Assembly (NCBI RefSeq): GCF_000009765.2
Contig: NC_003155.5
Location: forward strand, 4,216,001 to 4,280,000
Origin: Streptomyces avermitilis MA-4680 = NBRC 14893
Lineage (GTDB): Bacteria > Actinomycetota > Actinomycetes > Streptomycetales > Streptomycetaceae
DNA: 64,000 nucleotides
Reading direction: 5' to 3'
Both the position numbers and the translations under genes were made by a program. The notes beneath the pieces were generated by a model that was given only the letters and a program-made list of their open reading frames with translations, had not been told where the DNA came from and searched no databases. This document shows positions 6,417-14,347 of this stretch, piece after piece (positions within the stretch are counted from its first letter, which is position 1; each line of letters starts with the position of its first letter).

Positions 6417-8888
6417 TCACAGTTGGCTCAGGATCGTCGGATCCGTGATCTCCGTGTCCTTCGCGAGCATCGTCGCCTTGCTGAGGACGACCGCGAGCGT
6501 CCGGTCGCCCTCGAAGGGGAGATAGCCGGTGCCCGGGGCGGCGGCGCTCGCCTTCGGGACGATGCACAGGTACTGGTCGTTCGGGGTCATCAGGATGTTG
6601 CCCGAGCCCAGGTGGATCTTGTACGTGTGGCGCTCGCCCTTGACGTGCAGGAACCGGCCCTCGATCGAGCAGCGGTCCGCGATCGCGAGCCGGGGTATCA
6701 GGCGTTCCAGCAGGGCACGGCGGGTCTCGGCGCTCTGGTTCAGCTCGCCGAAGCCGTAGGACGTCCAGTACTCCTGGAAGCGGCCGCCGGGGCCGCCGTC
6801 CTGCCATGTCGGGTCGTTGCCCACGCTGGCCACGCCGACGAACAGGTCGACGTCGCGCAGGACTTCGGACAGCACGAGGGGCGGGATGTCGGTGAGCGGA
6901 ACGGGCTCGACGGGGTCCGCCCCGTCGCGCAGCCACATGCGGTACTCGCCTCCGTAGCAGTGCGCCGAGTTCGCCGGGGCGTCGATCGGGTAGAAGCGGA
7001 CCTGGTCGGTGCGCAGCCGCAGATAGCTGCCGGACTCGGTGGTGTCCTCGCCGTACTCCTCCCCGTCACCCTCGATCCAGTACTCGGCGCGCAGCCCCCA
7101 CTGGGGCAGCTCGCGGGTGGCGGGCGGTGCCTCGTCGTCGACGCACAGACGCAGCTTGTTGCGCCAGCCCCGGATCGCCGCGAGGGAGTTGAACTGGTGC
7201 TGGCGCACGACATGGGCCGCGAACCGGTTCGAGTACGTGCCCGTCGTGCGCTCGGCGTCCGTGAGCAGGTACACCTCGCGGTGGGCCTGCTTGAAGGGCT
7301 GGGTGATCGCGTGCCGCTCCAGCCAGTCCCGCCAGGCGACGACCTCGGCGGGCTCGCGTCCGACCGGGTGCCAGAGGGTGACCTCGGAGCCGGCCTTGAC
7401 GGGGGTGCCGCCGAGCGTGCGCGGCTCACCGTCGGCGAACCCGACGGAGGTGCCGTCGACGCTCCACAGGAGGCGGCGGGCCAGGGTGCCGACCAGCGGG
7501 TGGTCGAGGTACCGCTCGCGCCAGACGTCGTACGCCCAGGTGCGCCGGGCGAGGAACTGCCGGTCGAGCCGCTCGCTCTGCGCGCTGAGCATCCGGTCGA
7601 TGTCCTTGGCCGCGGTCTTGAGTTCCTTGAGCTCCTCGGCGTGGTCGCGGCGCACGGCGGCGGGCACGCTCCTGACCTCCTTGCCCGCGGCGTTGCGCCA
7701 GCTGAGCACGGTTTTGGTGCCGTGCACGTCGAGCAGCGCGGTGACCTCGCCGAACCGGTGCTCGGCGTGGCCGACCCCGGTGAGCCCGTACCCGGGCACG
7801 GCCAGCTCCTCGATCTCCTCGCGGCTCAGGCCGAGCGCGGTGGCCCGGGTCTGAAGGGCCGTGTCGAGCAGCTTGGCGGTGTTCTTGTACGTCACCCGGG
7901 TGGCCAGGCGCGCCAGTTCGGCGAGGGCGGCCTCACTGTCGATGCGGGAGAGCGCGATGACGCCGGCGTTGGCGACCTTGGGGTTGCGGGGGCCGAGCCC
8001 GGCGACCTTCCTCAGGGAGGTCTCGACGAGCGCGCCGAGCGTCCTCGGGGTGCCGGGGTGCGGCGGCAGCAGCGAGACCAGCCAGGCGAGCCCGCGCAGG
8101 GCGTTGGCGTTGTAGGGGTCGTAGGCGTGGTTGTGGTCCGGCTCGTACGCCGTCCCGCTCTCCAGCGGGAACGTGCGGGGGCGGCCGACGAGGGTGAGCC
8201 AGGACAGTACGGCCGCGCGGACGCGGTCCGGGCCGAGCGCCCCGATGATCTCGTGGGCCCGCTTGTCCCACTTGGCGGTGGGCTTGGAGGCGGTGGCGGT
8301 GAGCGCGTGCGCGAGCAGGGCCTGCCAGTCGGGGCCGGCGGCGTCCTGGAGGGCGCGCTCGGCCCACTCCTCGCCGACGTTGAGGACGGGTTCGGTGAGC
8401 TTCCCGGCCAGCTCGGTGAGGTGGTCGGCGCGGTAGGCGACCAGGGCCGAGCGGCGCAGGACCGCGACGACGGCGGGCGCGAGGGGGCGGCCCGCTGCCA
8501 GCTCCGCCTCGGCCAGGACCTCCAGCCGCGATCCGTACCAGAACGAGTGCTGCCGGGCGAGTTGGTCGAGCTGCTTCAGCCGCTCCACGGAGAACAGTTC
8601 GTCGGGCAGGTCGCGGGAGACGACCGCCGCCAGGGTCAGCGCGTGGCGCCGGCCGGCGGAGCCCTCGTCGAACTCCTGGCACCGCTGCGCCAGGGCGCCC
8701 GCGAGCCGCAGCCGCTCCTGCCTCGGCAGTTCGCGCAGGATCTCCAGTATCTCGGCCCAGCCGCCGCCCCAGTGGCCGCGGTTGTGCTCGGCGGCCTTGA
8801 GGACCACGTGGGCGAGCCGGCCCATGTCACCGGCCGCGATCTGGTTGCGCGCGCGTTCCAGGTGGGACGTCGGGGTGTGGTGCGCCAT
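6417..8888 (-). CDS. DUF4132 (MolR-like) large protein
   Basis: 823 residues. The N-terminal half is alpha-helical and HEAT-like in composition. The block DRMLSAQSERLDRQ...W and YLDHPLVGTLARRLLW near residues 420-460 is the DUF4132 signature. The C-terminal third (RLCVDDEAPP, SVGNDPTWQDGG, and LERLIPRLAI leading into GRFLHVKGERHTYKIHLGSGNILM) is the conserved end domain of these proteins. Relatives include the E. coli molybdate-associated MolR, whose biochemical role is not settled. It starts two bases after the stop of the 130-residue gene upstream, so the two form a unit. Confidence 0.82.
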   Translation of the reverse strand: MAHHTPTSHLERARNQIAAGDMGRLAHVVLKAAEHNRGHWGGGWAEILEILRELPRQERLRLAGALAQRCQEFDEGSAGRRHALTLAAVVSRDLPDELFSVERLKQLDQLARQHSFWYGSRLEVLAEAELAAGRPLAPAVVAVLRRSALVAYRADHLTELAGKLTEPVLNVGEEWAERALQDAAGPDWQALLAHALTATASKPTAKWDKRAHEIIGALGPDRVRAAVLSWLTLVGRPRTFPLESGTAYEPDHNHAYDPYNANALRGLAWLVSLLPPHPGTPRTLGALVETSLRKVAGLGPRNPKVANAGVIALSRIDSEAALAELARLATRVTYKNTAKLLDTALQTRATALGLSREEIEELAVPGYGLTGVGHAEHRFGEVTALLDVHGTKTVLSWRNAAGKEVRSVPAAVRRDHAEELKELKTAAKDIDRMLSAQSERLDRQFLARRTWAYDVWRERYLDHPLVGTLARRLLWSVDGTSVGFADGEPRTLGGTPVKAGSEVTLWHPVGREPAEVVAWRDWLERHAITQPFKQAHREVYLLTDAERTTGTYSNRFAAHVVRQHQFNSLAAIRGWRNKLRLCVDDEAPPATRELPQWGLRAEYWIEGDGEEYGEDTTESGSYLRLRTDQVRFYPIDAPANSAHCYGGEYRMWLRDGADPVEPVPLTDIPPLVLSEVLRDVDLFVGVASVGNDPTWQDGGPGGRFQEYWTSYGFGELNQSAETRRALLERLIPRLAIADRCSIEGRFLHVKGERHTYKIHLGSGNILMTPNDQYLCIVPKASAAAPGTGYLPFEGDRTLAVVLSKATMLAKDTEITDPTILSQL

Positions 8889-8890
8889 CG

Positions 8891-9283
8891 TCAGCCACCC
8901 ACCAGCGCGACGAGCTTCAGGAAGGTGACCTCGGTGCCGAGCGTCAGCTCGATCTCCTCGTCGAGGCCGGTGATCTGACGGTCCCCCACCAGCACCAGGA
9001 ACCCGTTTCCCGCGAAGGCCTTCAGCGCGAGGCGTGTCTGCGCCTCGGGGTCGATCCGCCGGCCCGGCCGCACCGCGTATCCGTTCAGCACGCGTTCGGT
9101 GTCCTCGGGCTGCACGAGCCCCTGGAACACCTGCGGCGTACGCGCGTTGTACTCGGCGACCTCCTGGAAGACCCGCCGCCGGATCAGCTCGCGCAACGCG
9201 AGCCGCTCCTCGGCGATCTCAAGTCCCCAGCCCCCGCCACGGTTCCCACTGGTCGTCTCGTCGACGAACGTCACCAATCCCAT
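8891..9283 (-). CDS. Conserved small protein coupled to DUF4132 gene
   Basis: 130 residues, no recognised domain. The N-terminal half is rich in Glu/Arg helices (RGGGWGLEIAEERLALRELIRRRVF), the C-terminal half alternates beta-type hydrophobic residues (GNGFLVLVGDRQI, LTLGTEVTFLKLVALVGG). It looks like a globular cytoplasmic protein. Only two bases separate its stop from the DUF4132 start, so it is probably a partner of that protein. A longer frame to 9385 exists; I chose the ATG at 9283 because the added residues look non-coding. Confidence 0.65.
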   Translation of the reverse strand: MGLVTFVDETTSGNRGGGWGLEIAEERLALRELIRRRVFQEVAEYNARTPQVFQGLVQPEDTERVLNGYAVRPGRRIDPEAQTRLALKAFAGNGFLVLVGDRQITGLDEEIELTLGTEVTFLKLVALVGG

Positions 9284-9419
9284 GCCGCCGACAGTACGAG
9301 GCACCACTGACAACGCCCCTGGATCGATCAGAACTGGGGGACCTGGGGGAATGCCCACCGCCTCCCCCCATCGAGTGACCCCCACGGTCAGCCCCCGTCG
9401 GCGGTGGCGTGACCGTACC

Positions 9420-9425
9420 TAATCT
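9420..9425 (+). promoter_or_regulatory. -10 element for a leaderless VOC transcript
   Basis: TAATCT ends six bases before the ATG at 9432, and no ribosome binding site is visible, so the transcript probably starts at or next to the ATG. No convincing -35 is visible. Confidence 0.5.
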
Positions 9426-9431
9426 GATGGC

Positions 9432-9845
9432 ATGTCAGATGACCAGTCGTACGAGCTGCTCGGTTTCGACAACGTGCTGTTGCCCGTCGGGGATCTCGAC
9501 GAGGCGGTGGCCTTCTACGAGCTGGCCGGGTTCCCGCTGGCCTTCCGGCTCGACGAGGCCGGGATCGCGCTGCTGAAGGTCGGGGGCGAGACGCCCGGTG
9601 TGCTGCTGCGGCAGGAGGACGAGCTGACGCGCCGCCCACCCCTGTGGGCCTCGCCCCGGGTCTGGCTGGAGGTCCGGGACGCCCGGATCGCGGCCCGCAC
9701 CCTGGCCGGCGCGGGCGTGACGCCCCTCGACGCCCCCTTCCCCGTCGCCACCGGCTGGACGGTCGAGGTCGCCGACCCCTGGGGCAACGTCATCGGCTTC
9801 ACCGACTACAGCAAGCGCCCCGAGCTCGGCCGCCGTTCGGCGTGA
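9432..9845 (+). CDS. VOC family (glyoxalase/bleomycin-resistance-like) protein
   Basis: 137 residues with the paired beta-alpha-beta-beta-beta modules of the vicinal oxygen chelate fold. GFDNVLLPVGDLDEAVAFYELAGFPL opens the first module, and VEVADPWGNVIGFTDYS closes the second; the WGN-IGF ending is typical. The usual first metal-binding histidine is replaced by Asn in DNVLLPV, so metal use is uncertain. Substrate unknown. It is a single gene divergent from the DUF4132 unit. Confidence 0.82.
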   Translation: MSDDQSYELLGFDNVLLPVGDLDEAVAFYELAGFPLAFRLDEAGIALLKVGGETPGVLLRQEDELTRRPPLWASPRVWLEVRDARIAARTLAGAGVTPLDAPFPVATGWTVEVADPWGNVIGFTDYSKRPELGRRSA

Positions 9846-9933
9846 CGGTCCGGCGTCACCGTTCGGCGTGACCGCCACGACCGCTCGCCACGGCGGCTGT
9901 GACGACCGTCGCATCCACCCCGCCCCCGTCCGC

Positions 9934-9947
9934 TTGAACGTGTTCAA
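9934..9947. promoter_or_regulatory. Operator 1, TTGAAC-N2-GTTCAA
   Basis: TTGAACGTGTTCAA, symmetric except for the central pair. It overlaps the -35 box. Its centre lies 44 bases from that of operator 2. The TetR regulator encoded two genes downstream is the natural candidate to bind it. Confidence 0.65.
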
Positions 9948-9962
9948 AAACGGGTCTACATT
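9934..9962 (+). promoter_or_regulatory. Promoter of the membrane protein/DCC/TetR unit
   Basis: TTGAAC (9934-9939), 17 bases, then TACATT (9957-9962). The -35 is also the left half of the first palindromic operator, so a bound regulator would block RNA polymerase. Confidence 0.7.
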
Positions 9963-9977
9963 CGTCTCGACAGCGTT

Positions 9978-9991
9978 TTGAACGCGTTCAA
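9978..9991. promoter_or_regulatory. Operator 2, perfect palindrome TTGAACGCGTTCAA
   Basis: A perfect 14-base palindrome about 9 bases after the predicted transcription start and just before the ribosome binding site. It has the same half-sites as operator 1. Confidence 0.7.
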
Positions 9992-10005
9992 GAAGGGGTG
10001 GGGAC

Positions 10006-10413
10006 ATGGACCTCACAGTCGTCGCGTACGTCATCTACCTGCTGGTCAGCATCAGCCTGACCATCTGGGTGGCACGCACGCTGAGCCACAACGGGCGGAT
10101 ATTTCTCGCCGACGTACTGCACGGCAACGAGAAGCTCGCCGACGCCGTCAACCACCTCCTGGTGGTCGGCTTCTACCTCGTCAACCTCGGTTTCGTCGCG
10201 CTCTACCTGAACAGTGACGACGAGATCGCCGACGCCCGCGGCATCTTCGAGGCACTGTCGACCAAGCTCGGCGTCGTGCTGCTCGTGCTCGGGGTCATGC
10301 ACCTCGGCAACGTGTACGTGCTCAACAAGATCCGCCGGCGCGGAGTGATGGAGCGCGAGCAGCTGCCGCCCGTCGCCCCGCAGGGCTGGGTCGCCCCGAC
10401 GACCGGGGCGTGA
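10006..10413 (+). CDS. Small integral membrane protein
   Basis: 135 residues with three hydrophobic helices (about 2-22, 46-66 and 86-108) and a Pro-rich C-terminal tail. NHLLVVGFYLVNLGFVALYL and VLGVMHLGNVYVLNKIR are its best-defined segments. I do not recognise a named family. The start follows GGGGTGGGGAC. Its stop overlaps the GTG of the DCC gene by four bases (GTGA), and the promoter carries two palindromic operators, so it belongs with the DCC and TetR genes. Confidence 0.8.
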   Translation: MDLTVVAYVIYLLVSISLTIWVARTLSHNGRIFLADVLHGNEKLADAVNHLLVVGFYLVNLGFVALYLNSDDEIADARGIFEALSTKLGVVLLVLGVMHLGNVYVLNKIRRRGVMEREQLPPVAPQGWVAPTTGA

Positions 10414-10928
10414 GCGGGATGACCTCCCCGGCCACCGCCGGCCCGGACCGGGACGCCGCGCGCGTCCCGGTCCGCGGGCTCACCGTCCTGTACGACGCCC
10501 AGTGCTCGCTCTGCACCTTCCTGCGCGACTGGCTCGTCAAGCAGCGTCAGCTCGTGCCCCTCGAACTCCTGCCGGCGGGATCCGACCGGGCCAGGGCGCG
10601 CTTCCCCGCGCTCGACCACCGGGCGACCCTCGACGAGATCACCGTGGTCGGCGACAGCGGTCAGGTGTACCGCGGCTCCGCCGCCTGGGTCGTGTGCCTG
10701 TGGGCGCTGCGCGAGCAACGGCCGCTCGCCCACCGGCTGAGCACCCCGCGCGGGGCCGTGTTCGCCAGGGGCGCGATGCTCGCCGCCGCCAAGTGGCGCG
10801 AGACCCGGCAGGGCGGGCAGTGGGGCGGCGGCTCGTACCACGTGGGCGACGGCTGGACGTACCACCCGGCCTCCGGGTGGACCTACAGCCCTCCCGGCTG
10901 TGACAGCGGCACCTGCTCCACTGGTTAG
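10410..10928 (+). CDS. DCC family (DUF393) thiol-disulfide oxidoreductase-like protein
   Basis: 172 residues. LTVLYDAQCSLCTFLRDWL near residues 27-45 is the DxxC-xxC signature (DCC) of DUF393 proteins, which look like small thioredoxin-type redox proteins. The C-terminal 40 residues are Gly/Tyr/Trp rich (WGGGSYHVGDGWTYHPASGW) and end in a second cysteine pair, CDSGTC. The GTG at 10410 overlaps the preceding stop (GTGA). Partner and substrate are unknown; linkage to a membrane protein suggests a role at the cytoplasmic membrane. Confidence 0.82.
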   Translation: MSGMTSPATAGPDRDAARVPVRGLTVLYDAQCSLCTFLRDWLVKQRQLVPLELLPAGSDRARARFPALDHRATLDEITVVGDSGQVYRGSAAWVVCLWALREQRPLAHRLSTPRGAVFARGAMLAAAKWRETRQGGQWGGGSYHVGDGWTYHPASGWTYSPPGCDSGTCSTG

Positions 10929-10931
10929 GCT
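10926..10931 (+). promoter_or_regulatory. -10 element for a leaderless tetR transcript
   Basis: TAGGCT begins with the TAG stop codon of the DCC gene and ends seven bases before the GTG at 10939. There is no ribosome binding site. A GTGACA-like -35 near 10900 is 20 bases away, so weak. Confidence 0.45.
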
Positions 10932-10938
10932 CGTTCCC

Positions 10939-11736
10939 GTGCCCGCGAAGAACGACAGTCCCGAAACCGGCCCCCCGGCCGAAGAGGGCGCCGCCCTCAC
11001 CAAGTCCGAGCAGACCCGCGCCCTGATCCTGGAGACCGCGATGCGGCTGTTCCAGGAGCGGGGATACGACAAGACGACCATGCGGGCCATCGCCAAGGAG
11101 GCCGGGGTCTCCGTCGGCAACGCGTACTACTACTTCGCCGGCAAGGAACATCTGATCCAGGGCTTCTACGACCGGATCGCCGCCGAGCACCAGGAGGCGG
11201 TCCGGGAGGTGCTGGACCGCGAGACCGATCTGGAGGCCCGGATCGGTGGCGTACTGAAGGCCTGGCTGGACATCGCCACGCCGTACCACGAGTTCGCGGT
11301 GCAGTTCTTCAAGAACGCCGCCGATCCGGACAGCCCGCTCAGCCCCTTCTCCGCCGAGTCGGAGCACGCGCGCGTGGAGGCCATCAGCGTCCACCGCGAG
11401 GTGCTGGCCGGGACCCGGACCAAGGTGCCGGACGAGCTGCGGGACGTGCTGCCCGAGCTGATGTGGCTCTCCCAGATGGGGCTCGTCCTGTACTGGGTCT
11501 TCGACCGTACGGAGGGGCGCGAGCGCAGCTACCGGCTCGCCGAGCGCGGCGCCCGCCTCACGGCCCGCGGGGTCTCCCTGGCCCGCTTCCGCGTACTGCG
11601 GCCCCTCGTCCGCGAGGTGCACGAGTTGTTCACGGACTTCCTGCCGGGGATGACCAACGCGCTGCCGGATCCGGCCAAGGCCAAAAAGCGGCAGGGGAAC
11701 CCACCGGGGGCGCCCGCGTCCGCCGACGCCCCCTGA
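10939..11736 (+). CDS. TetR family transcriptional regulator
   Basis: 265 residues. The N-terminal helix-turn-helix domain is clear: RALILETAMRLFQERGYDKTT, then MRAIAKEAGVSVGNAYYYF, ending GKEHLIQGFY (about residues 26-74). The C-terminal domain is helical and would bind a ligand that I cannot guess. I start at the GTG at 10939, after the upstream stop; an internal start at 10900 would overlap that gene. It probably represses the promoter at 9934-9962 through the two TTGAAC/GTTCAA palindromes, and so itself. Confidence 0.88.
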   Translation: MPAKNDSPETGPPAEEGAALTKSEQTRALILETAMRLFQERGYDKTTMRAIAKEAGVSVGNAYYYFAGKEHLIQGFYDRIAAEHQEAVREVLDRETDLEARIGGVLKAWLDIATPYHEFAVQFFKNAADPDSPLSPFSAESEHARVEAISVHREVLAGTRTKVPDELRDVLPELMWLSQMGLVLYWVFDRTEGRERSYRLAERGARLTARGVSLARFRVLRPLVREVHELFTDFLPGMTNALPDPAKAKKRQGNPPGAPASADAP

Positions 11737-11748
11737 CGGGCGCGGTCC

Positions 11749-14172
11749 TCAGTTCACCGCGTCCACCTCGTCCACCTCGTCCGCCGTCAGCTCCACGTCG
11801 TACACCAGCGGTTCGGTGCCCACGGACAGGTGCCGGGCGCGGGCCGCGTACGCGGTGGCCGTCACCGCCAGCAGATACGTTCCCGAAGCGGGCGCCGAGA
11901 GGATGTACGAGCCGTCGGCCAGCGACGTCACCCGGTCCGCCTGGCGGCCGCCGGGCGTGAGGAGGGTGAGGATCGCGCTGTCGACGGGCCCGCCCTCCGC
12001 GTCACGGACGAAGCCGTGCACCACCGTCGCACCGCCCTCGGCGGCCGGCTCCGCGACGGCGTCCTCCTGCGGCTCCACCGCGAGATGCGGCAACCGCTTC
12101 TCCAGACCGGCAGGCAGCCACCAGTTGGCGTTGCCCAGCAGATGCATCGCGGCCGGCACCAGCGCCGTACGCAGGATGAACGCGTCCAGCGCGACCGCCG
12201 CCGCGAGGCCGACGCCCGCCATCGCCGCGCCCGAGTCGCCGCTCAGGACGAAGGCCAGGAAGACACAGACCATGATCAGGGCCGCGGAGTTGATCACCCG
12301 GCTGGTCTCGGCGAGGCCCACGCGGACCGCGCGCGCGTTGTCCTTCGTGTGGACCCACTCCTCGTGCATCCGGCTCACCAGGAACACCTGGTAGTCCATG
12401 GAGAGGCCGAAGAGCAGGGACAGCATGATGACCGGCAGGAACGCGTTGACCGGGCCCTCCTTGCCCAGGCCCAGCAGCTCCAGGCCCCAGCCCCACTGGA
12501 AGATCGCGACGAGCACCCCGAAGGACGCGGCGGCCGCGATCAGGTTCATCAGCGCGGCCGTGAGCGGCACGACGAGGGAGCGGAAGGCGAGCATCAGCAG
12601 CAGGAAGCCGAGGCCGATGATCGTCGCGATGAAGTAGGGCAGCCGCTCGCCGGTCACGGACGAGAAGTCCTTGGAGATCGCGGTCACGCCACCGACATGG
12701 GCGTTCGCGCCGGCGTCCGGGATCACCTTCTCCCGCAGCGTGTCGATGAGCCGGTCCGTCCGCTCGGACTGCGGTGAGGTGGTGGGGACGACCTGGATCA
12801 CCGTCACGCCCCGCGCGGGCGGCAGCGCGGCCACCCGCGCCACCCCGTCGGTCGCCTCGATGCCCCGCACGAGCGCGTTCGCGTCACCGCCGTCCGAGAC
12901 CACCTGGAGCGGACCGTTGAAGCCCGGCCCGAACCCCTCGGCGAGCAGGTCGTACGCCTTCCTGGTCGTCGTCGACGCCTGGTCGTTGCCCTGGTCGGTG
13001 GCGCCGAGCCGCAGCGACAGCACGGGAATCGCGAGGATGGCCATGACGACGAGAGCCATCACCGCGATCGAGCGCGGGCGCCGCTGGACGTTCGTGGACC
13101 AGCGCGCCGCCAGTCCGCTCGCCCGCTCCGGCTCGGGCCCCTCGGCCGCGAGCCTGCGCCGCTGCCGGCGGCTGAGCACCCGGGTGCCGAGGAAACCGAG
13201 CAGCGCGGGCAGCAGGGTGACGGCCGCGAGCACGCTCAGGACGACGGTGAGCGAGGTGCCGATGACCACGCCGTCCAGGAAGCGCAGGTTCGTCACGAGC
13301 ATCCCGGCGAGCGCGATGCACACCGTGCCGCCGGCGAACAGCACCGCCCGTCCCGAGGTGTTGAGGGCGGTGACCACCGACTCCTCCGGTGCCATGCCCC
13401 GCAGGATGCCGCGCCGGTGCCGGGTGACGATGAACAGCGCGTAGTCGATGCCGACGCCGAGCCCGATCAGCGTGGCGAGCAGCGGGGCGAGGTCGGGGAT
13501 GTCCGTGGCGTGGCTGAGCAGCTGCGTCGAGAACAGCCCGGTGCCGACGCCGAAGACCGCGATGCCGATCGGCAGCAGCATCGCGAAGAGCGAGCCGAAG
13601 GCGAGGAAGAGGACGACGGCCGCGGCCAGGATGCCGACGATCTCCGCGATGCCGGTGGGCGGCTCCTGCACCCGCTGGATCGCCTGACCGCCCAACTCGA
13701 CCTGGAGTCCGCCGCGTTCCGCCTTCTGCGCGGTGTCGACGACGTTCTGCACCAGTTCCTTGGGAACGGCGTTCGCCTGCTCGGTGAAGGTGATCTGGGC
13801 GTAGGCGATCCGCCCGTTCCCGCTGACCTGGGCGGCCCCCTGGGTGCCCGCGTACGGGCTGGTGACCCCGCCGACGCCCTTCATCCGGCCGATCTCGTCG
13901 AGCGCGGGCTGGATCCGGGACCGTACGGACGGGTCCTCGACCGTTCCCCCGTCGACCTTCCACACGACCGTGTCGGTGTCGCCCGCGCTGTCCGGGAACG
14001 CCTTCTCCATCAGGTCGTACGCGCGCTTGGAGTCCGTGTTCGGAAGGGAGAAGACGTTCGCGTAGTCCGTGCCCGCGGTGGATGCCGCGAAGCCCAGTCC
14101 GAACAGCGCCCCCACCCACAGCAACAGGACCACCAGCCGGTGCCGATAGCACCACCGTGCCAATGCCGTCAC
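11749..14172 (-). CDS. MMPL family exporter with C-terminal carboxypeptidase-regulatory-like domain
   Basis: 807 residues, an RND-type MMPL transporter. Helix 1 and a large extracytoplasmic loop lead to a block of five helices, and the second half repeats the pattern; GLGVGIDYALFIVTRHRR and LFGLSMDYQVFLVSRMHEEW are the paired signature helices with the proton-relay Asp. After the last helix, about 90 residues form an extra cytoplasmic domain (VVHGFVRDAEGGPVDSAILTL, then LADGSYILSAPASGTYLLAV) that reads as a beta-sandwich regulatory-like domain. The GTG at 14172 has GGAG eight bases upstream. It is divergent from the two-component genes and may be their target. Cargo unknown. Confidence 0.88.
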   Translation of the reverse strand: MTALARWCYRHRLVVLLLWVGALFGLGFAASTAGTDYANVFSLPNTDSKRAYDLMEKAFPDSAGDTDTVVWKVDGGTVEDPSVRSRIQPALDEIGRMKGVGGVTSPYAGTQGAAQVSGNGRIAYAQITFTEQANAVPKELVQNVVDTAQKAERGGLQVELGGQAIQRVQEPPTGIAEIVGILAAAVVLFLAFGSLFAMLLPIGIAVFGVGTGLFSTQLLSHATDIPDLAPLLATLIGLGVGIDYALFIVTRHRRGILRGMAPEESVVTALNTSGRAVLFAGGTVCIALAGMLVTNLRFLDGVVIGTSLTVVLSVLAAVTLLPALLGFLGTRVLSRRQRRRLAAEGPEPERASGLAARWSTNVQRRPRSIAVMALVVMAILAIPVLSLRLGATDQGNDQASTTTRKAYDLLAEGFGPGFNGPLQVVSDGGDANALVRGIEATDGVARVAALPPARGVTVIQVVPTTSPQSERTDRLIDTLREKVIPDAGANAHVGGVTAISKDFSSVTGERLPYFIATIIGLGFLLLMLAFRSLVVPLTAALMNLIAAAASFGVLVAIFQWGWGLELLGLGKEGPVNAFLPVIMLSLLFGLSMDYQVFLVSRMHEEWVHTKDNARAVRVGLAETSRVINSAALIMVCVFLAFVLSGDSGAAMAGVGLAAAVALDAFILRTALVPAAMHLLGNANWWLPAGLEKRLPHLAVEPQEDAVAEPAAEGGATVVHGFVRDAEGGPVDSAILTLLTPGGRQADRVTSLADGSYILSAPASGTYLLAVTATAYAARARHLSVGTEPLVYDVELTADEVDEVDAVN

Positions 14173-14335
14173 GCTCAACGCTCCTTAGTCGACAGTCGAA
14201 TCGGTCCGTCGGTCCGTCGGTCCCCCGGGGTACTGGACCCACCTTCCGCGACGGCACACGCGGGTGGACACGACCTGCCCATGACTCTCAAGGAACTCCA
14301 AGGCGGCAGCCCGCCCACGGCCCCTGCGGCGCACG

Positions 14336-14341
14336 GATACT
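14336..14341 (+). promoter_or_regulatory. -10 element for a leaderless response-regulator transcript
   Basis: GATACT ends six bases before the ATG at 14348. The intervening GGGGAC is too close to the ATG to be a good ribosome binding site. Confidence 0.4.
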
Positions 14342-14347
14342 GGGGAC

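Noticed and set aside
6252..8978. A 908-codon open frame on the plus strand opposite the DUF4132 gene
   Set aside because: It is a mirror of the true gene in GC-rich DNA: composition is Arg/Gly/Val/Ala rich, no domain is visible, and no ribosome binding site supports a start.
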